A stretch of DNA of 64,000 nt from Tautonia plasticadhaerens (GTDB taxonomy: Bacteria > Planctomycetota > Planctomycetia > Isosphaerales > Isosphaeraceae), in the NCBI RefSeq assembly GCF_007752535.1, contig NZ_CP036426.1:7502001-7566000 (forward strand), in the 5' to 3' direction. Of this stretch, positions 34,972 to 42,637 are shown one piece after another. How positions within the stretch are numbered: position 1 is the first letter of the stretch; each line of letters begins with the position of its first letter. A program made the translations under genes and the position numbers. The notes below the pieces were generated by a model. That model saw only the letters and a list, made by a program, of their open reading frames with translations. It searched no databases and was not told the DNA's origin.

Positions 34972-36486
34972 TCAGGGCGTCCCGGGAGACCCGACCGGCA
35001 GCTCGATCTGGAACCGGGCGCCGGGTCCCCCGGAGGGGGGGAGCGGCCGGAGGGTGCCCCCCTGGGCCCGGATCGAGTCCCGGGCGATGGTCAGGCCGCG
35101 GCCCCGGCCGGGCCCCTTGGTGGAGAAGCCGGGCTCGAAGACCCGGGAGGCGGCCGACCCGGGCAGGCCGGGGCCGTTGTCGCGGACCTCGATCCGCACC
35201 ACCGGCCCCTCCCCCTCGACCGAGATGCCGATCCGGGGTCGGTCGCCGGTCGAGCCCCGGGCGGTCGCCTCCAGCGCGTTCTTGAGCAGGTTGACCAGCG
35301 CGTGCACCAGCAGCCGGCGATCGGCCAGGACGAGCCGGTCCATCCCCCCGTCCGGGGGCCGGTCCACCCCGGCCGAGGCCGACTCGATCCGGGGGCCGAG
35401 CAGCGTCAGGGCCTCGTCGATCGCGTCCCCGACCCGGATCGGGGCCGGCTCGACCGGCAGGGAGGACTGCTTGAGGTACCCGTCCAGCTCCCGGACCGTC
35501 AGGGCGATGTACTGCGAGCAGACGCTGATCTGCCGGGCCACGTCCCGGGCGATCGCCGAGCCGGTCCTCAGCTCCACCTCCGGGTCGAGCCCCTCGTCGG
35601 CCAGGCGGCGGTCGAGGGCGCGTCGGGCCCGGGCCGCCTTGCCGGGCTCGACCCCGGCGTCGGCCAGGGCGTCGGCCAGGGCGTCGGGGAGGCGGTCGAG
35701 CAGCCGGTCGAACTGGTCGAGGTACTCGACCAGGTTCCTCCGCTCGTTGGCGAGCACGAAGACGACGTTCCCCAGCTCGTGGCAGGTCCGGTCCGCCAGG
35801 TCCAGGGTCGCCCGCTGGGCCGACTCCCGGGCGGCCCGGTCGCTCAGGGTACGGGCCTGCACCACCATCGCCCCCAGGCAGAGCAGCGAGTACCCCGACA
35901 ACCCCAGGACCGCCAGCAGCAGGCGGCGGTAGGAGGTCTCCAGCCCCGTCAGCGCCTCCTCGATCAGCACCCCCGGCCGGTAGCCGACGACCACCCCCAG
36001 CGCCGGTCCCCCCGCCGACCGGCCGAGCAGCCCGAACCGGTGTTCGGCCTCCGGCAGGCCCGGCGTCGGCGGCGAGGGGCTGAACCAGGAGGCCGCCGGG
36101 GGCCCCCCGCGGGGGGCCAGCTCGATCCGGTCGATCGCCACGACGGCGAACCGGGCGTCCCCCTGCTCGGCCTCGGCCCCCAGCCGGGCCAGGGCGCCCC
36201 GGAGCCGGGCCAGGCGGGTCGGGTCGTCGGGGCCCGATCGCCAGGAGTCGGCGTAGTCGGCCAGGCCCTTGCCCAGCTCGTCGACCGCCGTGGACCGCGC
36301 CCAGTCCTCGATCGCCCGCTCCGAGACCTCCCGGCCCGCCCTCCGGAGCCGGTCATATTCCCGGGCCTGCACGATCAGGCTGAAGATCAGTGCCGCCACC
36401 GACACCACCCCCACCACCAGCCCCGGCACCCCCAGGATCTCCATCGGCCGGGCGGCGGCACCGGCCAGGCGTCGGGCGAGGCTCAT
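34972..36486 (-). CDS. Membrane sensor histidine kinase
   Basis: This 504-residue kinase has membrane helices at about 17-40 and 186-210 enclosing a roughly 145-residue extracytoplasmic sensor region. The phosphoacceptor region is RTCHELGN (His near 235), like the HELxNP box of NtrB-type kinases. The N-box is LVNLLKNALEA, and the G-boxes are DNGPGLPG and GRGRGLTIARDSIRAQGG. No response regulator gene is adjacent. It lies 285 bp downstream of a periplasmic-binding-protein-like gene and upstream of the repeat array and sigma fusion, all leftward, so the binding protein may deliver its ligand signal. Confidence 0.88.
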   Translation of the reverse strand: MSLARRLAGAAARPMEILGVPGLVVGVVSVAALIFSLIVQAREYDRLRRAGREVSERAIEDWARSTAVDELGKGLADYADSWRSGPDDPTRLARLRGALARLGAEAEQGDARFAVVAIDRIELAPRGGPPAASWFSPSPPTPGLPEAEHRFGLLGRSAGGPALGVVVGYRPGVLIEEALTGLETSYRRLLLAVLGLSGYSLLCLGAMVVQARTLSDRAARESAQRATLDLADRTCHELGNVVFVLANERRNLVEYLDQFDRLLDRLPDALADALADAGVEPGKAARARRALDRRLADEGLDPEVELRTGSAIARDVARQISVCSQYIALTVRELDGYLKQSSLPVEPAPIRVGDAIDEALTLLGPRIESASAGVDRPPDGGMDRLVLADRRLLVHALVNLLKNALEATARGSTGDRPRIGISVEGEGPVVRIEVRDNGPGLPGSAASRVFEPGFSTKGPGRGRGLTIARDSIRAQGGTLRPLPPSGGPGARFQIELPVGSPGTP

Positions 36487-36771
36487 CGGGGGCGTCCTGC
36501 TCGGGAAGGGCGGGGAGGGCAGAAGGCAGAAAGCAGAAGGTAGCTATTTGAGCGCGTCTCCCATGATGTTGCAACCCGATGGGCGGATCGCGAACGCCCG
36601 GCCCCGGATCGTCGATCGAGGTCGCCGGGCGTCGGTGGGCGGAGGCCGGGGCGATCGGGGGACGAGCGACACTCCCCCCGCCCCGTCCGCCGACCTCCGC
36701 CGTCCGGCCTCGCGCCTCCCGCTCGCCGCCCGGCCCCTCCCGGCCCGCCCCGGCCCCTGTCCCGATTCGAT

Positions 36772-38145
36772 TCAGTGCCGGGCGAGGGCGGCCTCGCCCC
36801 CCTGGGGGCCGGGCCGATCGCCGAGGTCGTCGGGGGAGACCGGCCCGAAGGCGAGCACCTCGGACCGGCCGGGGAGGATCGCCAGCACGTGGCCGAGGTC
36901 GCCGGCCAGCCGCTCCCCGGATTCGTCGAACCCGAGCGACCGGCCGAAGGCGGCCCGGGCGTCGGCGGGCAGGTCCAGCGAGGCGAGCCCGACGGCCAGA
37001 TCCGGCACCCCCTCTCCGGGCCGGTCCAGCAGCAGGGCCAGGGCCGAGACGATCTCGGACGGGATCTGGGACGAGCCCGGATCCCCCGGCCCGGGCAACG
37101 TGCCGGACGAGACGCACCAGACCGGCAGGGTGCAGCGCCCGGCCAGGTCTCCCAACGTGTCCCGGCCGATGCCGTCCCCGCAGAGCACCTGCAACCGATC
37201 CAGGACCCGGGGGCCGATCGGCCCCGAGCGGTCCACCAGCGCCCGGATCATCCGCCGGGTCGGGCTCCCTTGCAACGGCAAGACCGCCCAGACGGGCCCG
37301 TCGCCGGGGGACTCGGCGACGAACCGCCAGACGTGTTCGGCCTCGGCCAGCTCGGTCGGCCCGGGGCGGTCGTCGAGCCCCCCCGAGCCGGGGCCCGACA
37401 GGTCGAGGCGGCGGATCACCGCCCTCGCCCCCGGCGCGACCACCTCCAGGGCCCGCTCGAACCCCTCGGCCAGGTCCCGGGAATACGGGTCGTTGCCGTC
37501 GACCACGATCATCGCCCCGCCGGGCTCCCCCACCCGGTCGGACGCGACCCGGGCCACCAGCTCCGCCTCCTGCCGGTTGTTGGGGCAGAACCGGAAGGTC
37601 CGGCCCCGGTACAGCCCCAGCAGCGGCACCGAGGCCGCCCCCGGCCGGTCCACCCGGACCGAGGTCGCCCAGGGGACCAGCAGGACCGGCCCCTCGTCCC
37701 GGCCCGGCCTCCGCTCGGCCGCCTCGGCCAGCGCCTCGGCCAGGGCGGCGGTGAGCACCGTGTTGTTGGACCCGACGAACGCCGCGGGGGGCCCCGGCCG
37801 GTCCACCAGCCGGGCCACCCGCTCCCGGGTCGAGACCACGCCCCCCCCCTCGACCCAGTCCAGGCGGACCGCCCGCTTCTGCCCCGGCGTCCGGAACTCG
37901 ATCGAGCCCGGCCCCTCCACCACGTCCTCGACCAGCCCCCGGGCCCGGCAGGCGGCCACCCCCTCCCGGATGTCGAGCCAGTCCTCCCGACCGGGCAGGA
38001 AGACCGCCACCTCGACCACCGGGCCCGCCCCACCGCCTCTCCCGGGAGAGGCGCCCCCGTAGGTCAGGGCGTAGCCCATCCAGGCGACCAGCGCCAGGCC
38101 GCCGATCACCAGCAAGAGCGTCCCGGCTCGACTCCGAAGTGGCAT
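36772..38145 (-). CDS. Periplasmic binding protein-like (type 1 fold) protein
   Basis: This 457-residue protein is anchored by an N-terminal helix (about 8-28, TLLLVIGGLALVAWMGYALTYG). The exported part resembles the ABC-transporter Peripla_BP_6/LivJ type 1 fold: VEVAVFLPGREDWLDIREGVAAC, AAFVGSNNTVLTAALAEALAEA, GPVLLVPWATS, FRFCPNNRQEAELVARV and GGAMIVVDGNDPYSRDLAEGFERAL. No permease or ATPase gene is nearby, so a sensory role with the downstream membrane kinase is likelier than transport. The ligand is unknown. An imperfect CAGAAGG/CAGAAAG repeat lies in the leader of the kinase near 36510-36540. Confidence 0.75.
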   Translation of the reverse strand: MPLRSRAGTLLLVIGGLALVAWMGYALTYGGASPGRGGGAGPVVEVAVFLPGREDWLDIREGVAACRARGLVEDVVEGPGSIEFRTPGQKRAVRLDWVEGGGVVSTRERVARLVDRPGPPAAFVGSNNTVLTAALAEALAEAAERRPGRDEGPVLLVPWATSVRVDRPGAASVPLLGLYRGRTFRFCPNNRQEAELVARVASDRVGEPGGAMIVVDGNDPYSRDLAEGFERALEVVAPGARAVIRRLDLSGPGSGGLDDRPGPTELAEAEHVWRFVAESPGDGPVWAVLPLQGSPTRRMIRALVDRSGPIGPRVLDRLQVLCGDGIGRDTLGDLAGRCTLPVWCVSSGTLPGPGDPGSSQIPSEIVSALALLLDRPGEGVPDLAVGLASLDLPADARAAFGRSLGFDESGERLAGDLGHVLAILPGRSEVLAFGPVSPDDLGDRPGPQGGEAALARH

Positions 38146-38551
38146 GGCTCGCTCCTTGACGGCGGAAGGCGACTCGACGGCGGAAGGCGACTCGACGGCC
38201 CGCCGGTCGCCTCGTCGCGACGGCCGGAATTCCCGATGCTCCGACGGCCCTCCGACGGGGCACGAGACGTGCCACCCCCGTCGGGACCGGGCCGGGCCGG
38301 GCGGCCCCCCGGTCGCAGGGTCGCCCCCTCGAACGAGATGGGCGTCCCGACGGGATCATAACTCCCGGATTGCCCCGCGGGGTCGGATCGGCGCCCGTGA
38401 GATTCCTGGCGTCGGCACCCGATTGCTCACGCCCGGGGAGTCCGCCCTAGGGGACGATCGGCTTGCCGCCCCGGGCCGCGGTTCCTTAGAGTTTGGAGAG
38501 CCGGGGCGGCCGAGGGGATCGGCCGGGGCGGATGGCACGGGCGGGGCAGCG
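38146..38551. promoter_or_regulatory. Divergent region upstream of the phosphohexomutase gene
   Basis: These 406 bp separate the binding-protein-like gene from the phosphohexomutase gene. An 18-bp direct repeat (GACGGCGGAAGGCGACTC, two copies at 38159-38194) lies close to the leftward start. For the rightward gene, TTGCCG at 38463-38468 and TAGAGT at 38487-38492 are spaced 18 bp, a fair sigma-70-type promoter 60 bp before the ATG. Confidence 0.4.
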
Positions 38552-39931
38552 ATGGGCACTCGGATCGCCAGCATCTCGGGGCTTCGGGGGATCGTGGGGG
38601 ACGGCCTCGACCCGGTCGACGTGACCGCCTTCGCGGCGAGCTACGCGGCGGAGGTCGTCTCCCGATCGGGCAAGGATGCGCCGACGGTCCTCGTCGGCCA
38701 CGACGCCCGACGCTCGGCCGAGATGATGCTCGGGGCCGTGCTCTCCGGCCTCTCCGCCTCGGGATGCCACGCCGCCTCCCTCGGGCCGACCGCGACGCCG
38801 ACCATCGGCTTCCTCATCCGGGACCGCGAGGCCGCCGGCGGCATCCAGATCTCCGCCTCGCACAACCCCGCCGAGTACAACGGGTTGAAGTTCTTCCGGG
38901 CCTCCGGCTCGGTGCTCGGCCCCGACGAGGGCCGGGCCGTCCTCGACCGCTTCGAGCGGAGGGCCTTCCGCTGGGTCCCCACTGAACGGCTCGGCACCAT
39001 CGACCGGGAGGATCGGGACTCGACGCCCGACGTGGCCCACGCCGCCCGGGTCCTCGGGCTGGTCGACGCCCCGACGATCATGGCCAGGCGGTTCCGGGTC
39101 GTGCTCGACGCCAACCACGGCGCGGGGGGCGGCCTGGCATCCTGGTTGCTTCGTCAACTGAATTGCGACCTCCGCCTGCTCGGCGGCGAGCCCGACGGCC
39201 GATACGACCACCCCCCCGAGCCGACCGAGGAGAACCTGGAGGAACTGACCGCCATCGTCCCCGCCATCGGCGCCGACATCGGCTTCGCCCAGGACCCCGA
39301 TGCCGACCGCCTCGCCATCGTCGACGAGGCCGGCCGGTACATCGGCGAGGAACTGACCCTGGCCCTGGCCGTCCGCCACCGGCTCGGCCGGCGGGAGGGG
39401 CCGGTGGTCATGAACCTCTCGACCTCCCGGGTCGCCGAGGAGATCGCCCGGGGGCTCGGCTGCGAGGTGATCCGCACCCCGGTCGGCGAGATCCACGTCG
39501 TCGAGGCGATGCAGGCCGCCGACGCCGTCATCGGCGGCGAGGGGAACGGCGGGGTCATCGACCCCCGGGTCGGCTGGGTCCGGGACAGCCTCGTCGGCAT
39601 GGCCCTGGTGCTCGACCTGATGGCCTCGACCGGCAGACGCCTCTCGGCACTGGTCGACGAGCTGCCGAAGTACGCGATGGTGAAGACGAAGTTCCCGGTC
39701 GGCCCGGAGCCGATCGCCGAGATCCTGGGGCGGATCGCCTCGGCGCACCCCGAGGCGTCGGCCGACCGCCGGGACGGCCTGCGGCTCGACTGGCCGGACG
39801 CCTGGGCGCACGTCCGGGCCAGCAACACCGAGCCGATCGTCCGGGTGATCGCCGAGGCCGGGGACCCCGAGCGGGCCCGGGCCCTGGCCGGGTCGCTCGG
39901 CCGCCTCGCCGGCGGGGGAGGCCCCTCGTGA
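38552..39931 (+). CDS. glmM: Phosphoglucosamine mutase / phosphohexomutase
   Basis: This 459-residue alpha-D-phosphohexomutase interconverts hexose 6- and 1-phosphates. The GlmM branch (glucosamine phosphate, for peptidoglycan and amino sugars) is most likely by length and start, but a phosphomannomutase/phosphoglucomutase role cannot be excluded. The catalytic serine is S103 in ISASHNP. The metal loop is DPDADRLAIVD, the sugar-binding loop EGNGGVIDP, and the C-terminal phosphate loop RASNTEPIVRVIAEA. The start at 38552 gives GTRIASISGLRGIVGDGLD, the standard N-terminus. Its stop overlaps the next gene's GTG start (GTGA). Confidence 0.9.
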   Translation: MGTRIASISGLRGIVGDGLDPVDVTAFAASYAAEVVSRSGKDAPTVLVGHDARRSAEMMLGAVLSGLSASGCHAASLGPTATPTIGFLIRDREAAGGIQISASHNPAEYNGLKFFRASGSVLGPDEGRAVLDRFERRAFRWVPTERLGTIDREDRDSTPDVAHAARVLGLVDAPTIMARRFRVVLDANHGAGGGLASWLLRQLNCDLRLLGGEPDGRYDHPPEPTEENLEELTAIVPAIGADIGFAQDPDADRLAIVDEAGRYIGEELTLALAVRHRLGRREGPVVMNLSTSRVAEEIARGLGCEVIRTPVGEIHVVEAMQAADAVIGGEGNGGVIDPRVGWVRDSLVGMALVLDLMASTGRRLSALVDELPKYAMVKTKFPVGPEPIAEILGRIASAHPEASADRRDGLRLDWPDAWAHVRASNTEPIVRVIAEAGDPERARALAGSLGRLAGGGGPS

Positions 39932-40644
39932 ACTGGCCGACCTTCGACGAGCCCCCCTCGGTCGCCTTCCTCGACGTCGACGGCACCCTGCTGGCGGAGA
40001 CGACCTCGTACCTCTACGGCAAGCTCCTCCGGCGCCGGGGGATGATCGACAAGTCGCTGCTCCTGCGGGCCGCCCTGCACGGGTTCCGCCACCGGTTCGG
40101 GCGGCTCGACTACGGCCGCCTGCTCCAGTACGGCTTCCGGATGATCGAGAACATCCCCCTGGTGGAGCTGGAGAGGGCCGCCTACGAGAACTTCAAGGAC
40201 CAGGTCAAGCCGAGGCTCTACGAGGGGGTGGTCGACCACCTCAACCAGCTCCGGTTCGCCGGCACGCCGCTGGTGCTAGTCTCCTCGTCGCCGGCGGCGG
40301 TCATCTCCCCGCTGGGGATCTATCTTGGCTGTACCGACACGCTGACCACGCCGATCCGGGTCGAGGACGGCCGGATCGCCGGCCAGGGGCCCGGACCCGC
40401 GTGTTATGGCGAAGGCAAGCTCTACTGGGCGAGCCGGTGGGCCGAGGAGCGGGGGATCCCGATGGACTCGGCGGTGGCCTATGCGGATAATTGGAGCGAC
40501 CGCGCCCTGCTGGAGCGGGTCGGTCGAGCGGTGGTCGTGCGGCCCGGGCGCAGGCTGCGTAAGCTGGCGATGATCCGGGGGTGGACGATCGTCAACCCCC
40601 GGCGTCCCCGGGTCGATCGCGGGGCCCCCCCGGGGGCCGAATGA
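39928..40644 (+). CDS. HAD-IB family phosphatase
   Basis: This 238-residue HAD phosphatase of the SerB-like IB subfamily has motif I FLDVDGTLLAETTSY, motif II LVLVSSSPAAVI, Lys in YGEGKLYWASRW and motif IV AVAYADNWSDRALLERVG. I chose the GTG at 39928 because it overlaps the mutase stop by 4 bp (GTGA) and places motif I at residue 14. It is therefore translationally coupled to the hexomutase, which hints at a sugar- or acyl-phosphate substrate in envelope synthesis; the true substrate is unknown. Confidence 0.85.
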   Translation: MNWPTFDEPPSVAFLDVDGTLLAETTSYLYGKLLRRRGMIDKSLLLRAALHGFRHRFGRLDYGRLLQYGFRMIENIPLVELERAAYENFKDQVKPRLYEGVVDHLNQLRFAGTPLVLVSSSPAAVISPLGIYLGCTDTLTTPIRVEDGRIAGQGPGPACYGEGKLYWASRWAEERGIPMDSAVAYADNWSDRALLERVGRAVVVRPGRRLRKLAMIRGWTIVNPRRPRVDRGAPPGAE

Positions 40645-40792
40645 ACCTTGACCGGAGTCGGATCGAGCTGTCAAAAAATCACCGACCGGGCCAGAATCGT
40701 CCGCCGGGTTGTCCGATAACACGCGGACGACCCGGGACCGTACGGGTCGCACGAGGCGGCCCCGGCCGTATCGAGGCGGAGTCCAGGACCCC

Positions 40793-41485
40793 ATGACCGA
40801 AGAATCCAACACCCCGACGCCCCCGACGCCGCCCCCCTCGAGGGCGACTCCCCCCCAGGGACGCTCCTTCCGGGCCCCGGCCCCGGCGGTCACCGCGCTG
40901 GTCATCGGCCTGGCCGCCATGACGGCCTCGGCCCGGGAATCAGACCTGGTCCGCGACATCCAGCGGTACTGCACCGTCTGCTGGAAGAATGCGCATCTGG
41001 ACCCGAGCCTCTGGGACGACTGCACCCAGGAGGTCTGCTGCCGGTTGCTGACCAAGGCCCGGGCCGGCGAGTTGGAGCTGGACCTGGTGCTGGCCGAGGA
41101 CACCCCCGAACGCCGGGAGCTGGTCCGGGCGATCGACATGGTCCGCAAGCGCGTCCAGCGCTCCAAGAAGTACCAGCCGCTGGACGAGACCTCACCCTCC
41201 TTCGCCCTGGGGGACGACCGCAACCGCCTGGAGCTGGGCGAGATCCTCGAGGCCGCCCGACGCGCCGTGCTCTCCCCCCGACAGGATCGGATCGTCGAAC
41301 TCTGGACCCGGGGCTGGACCGTCCCCGAGATCGCCGACGCCCTTGGCCTGAACCCCGCCCGGGTCAGCGACGAGAAGTACAAGGCCCTCCGCAAGCTGGA
41401 GCGGCACCTCGCCGGCCGTCGGGACGAGCTGGACCTCCCCACCGCCCCGGATTCCGAGGACGAGGAGATCCGCCGCGTCGGCTGA
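40793..41485 (+). CDS. Sigma-70 family small RNA polymerase sigma factor
   Basis: This 230-residue ECF-like sigma factor has a Pro/Thr-rich N-terminus (about 1-35), a divergent region 2 (DLVRDIQRYCTVCWKNAHLDPSLWDDCTQEV) and a clear region 4 helix-turn-helix (LSPRQDRIVELWTRGWTVPEIADALGLNPARVSDEKYKAL). The region 2 form with CTQEVCCRLL is atypical, as seen in planctomycete lineages. The start ATG at 40793 has AGGCGGAG upstream. No anti-sigma gene is adjacent. It is followed by the longest gene-free stretch of the window. Confidence 0.82.
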   Translation: MTEESNTPTPPTPPPSRATPPQGRSFRAPAPAVTALVIGLAAMTASARESDLVRDIQRYCTVCWKNAHLDPSLWDDCTQEVCCRLLTKARAGELELDLVLAEDTPERRELVRAIDMVRKRVQRSKKYQPLDETSPSFALGDDRNRLELGEILEAARRAVLSPRQDRIVELWTRGWTVPEIADALGLNPARVSDEKYKALRKLERHLAGRRDELDLPTAPDSEDEEIRRVG

Positions 41486-42637
41486 TCAGCACCGGGGAGG
41501 CCACGCCGGACGCCCCCCCGTCCCCTCCGGGGCGAGGGGGCCGGTCATCCCCCGCCCGGGGGACTTGGGATCGCCTCCGAATGCGAGTCTCGGCGTCCTC
41601 GACCCTTCCCCCCGGGACGACCGTGCGGCCCCCCCGATCGCGACGGTCCCCCGCCCGATTCCCATCGACATCCGCCTCTCCCCGCACGTCTCCTGCCGGG
41701 CGACCGAGGCGAGGGAGTCCTCTCCATCCGGGGTGACCGGCAACCCTGACGGCAGTGCCGGCCCGTCCGGTACGCCCCGGGGCTCGCCCTTCGGGCAGCC
41801 GGGGCGTCGCGAAGGACACCCGAGGGGGGACGGTGTCCCCGCAAGGCAGGCCGGGCGGCAGCCTCAGCACCACCGGCCGTGTCCCCGCCTCGGCTCCCGT
41901 CCGGGCCGGGCACCCGCCGGGGAGTCCCGCAACTCCGACCGGCGGTGTGGCCCTCCCCGATCGCCCGGGGCCCCGCCTCTCGGCGATGGCCGGCCCCGGA
42001 CCGGGCGGTCGGGCCGGCCCCGCCCCGGGACGGCCGGCCGGGAGCCCCGAACCGCCCCGGTCGTCCCCCCTCCATCGGCCCCGGGCGCGTCGCAGCCTTG
42101 AAGGGGCCTCGAAGGGCGTCGACGCGGCAGGACGGCGAGGGGCTCGCATCAACGTTGACGAACAGCATGATGCCGTTCGGCATCAGGGATGCCGCACAAT
42201 GTCATCATGCATGTTGACAATCTTCAATCATGCGATGTGGCCCGAATCCATAGCCTAGCGTTCTGAGGCAAGCGGGAACCCGGACGAATCGACCGGGCCG
42301 CAGGCCGAGGGAGCCGGGCGGCAGCCTGCGACGGGCATCGGGCTCGTCGACCGGGACGAGGGCCCTCGGCCCCGCCGGTCGGATCGGGCCCCCCCGCCGC
42401 ACTCCGACCCTCGGGGGATCGCAATGCCGGGCCTCGGGCGGCCGGGATCGTCCCGGCGCGCAAGCCGTCGATCGGGGTCGCCGGGGTCCGTGACCGGGGG
42501 ACGGGCACGGGCCGATCGAGTCCCGCTCTCATCCCGCTCGCCGACCCCGGCGTCGGCGCCGGCGCCGAGACGCCGGGGTCGGGCCGCGCGTCGGCCAAGG
42601 CCCGGGTGACCTCATCGTCCACTTTCCGGAGCAGCGC
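41486..42637. other. 1.15-kb stretch with no supportable gene
   Basis: Open frames exist on both strands but read as low-complexity Arg/Gly/Pro with no domain pattern. The part 42160-42250 is markedly richer in A and T and is the probable regulatory region of the metalloprotease gene, though it lies about 400 bp upstream of that start. A transcribed leader or noncoding RNA is possible, but nothing specific is seen. Confidence 0.45.
42168..42185. promoter_or_regulatory. Perfect 8-bp palindrome, operator-like
   Basis: TGATGCCG and CGGCATCA flank a central TT, an 18-bp palindrome typical of a dimeric repressor site. It lies within the AT-rich patch 42160-42250, where GTTGACAATC at 42213-42222 offers a TTGACA -35 box, although no good -10 follows at the standard distance. 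It probably controls the rightward gene at 42638. Confidence 0.4.

Noticed and set aside
34366-36543. Plus-strand 725-residue open frame opposite the sensor kinase
   Set aside because: It runs from inside the repeat array across the kinase gene; composition is low complexity, while the minus frame has full kinase motifs.
41364-42183. Overlapping open frames of 178-262 residues on both strands
   Set aside because: All are Arg/Gly/Pro/Ser-rich with no recognisable domain, no ribosome site and mutual overlap.
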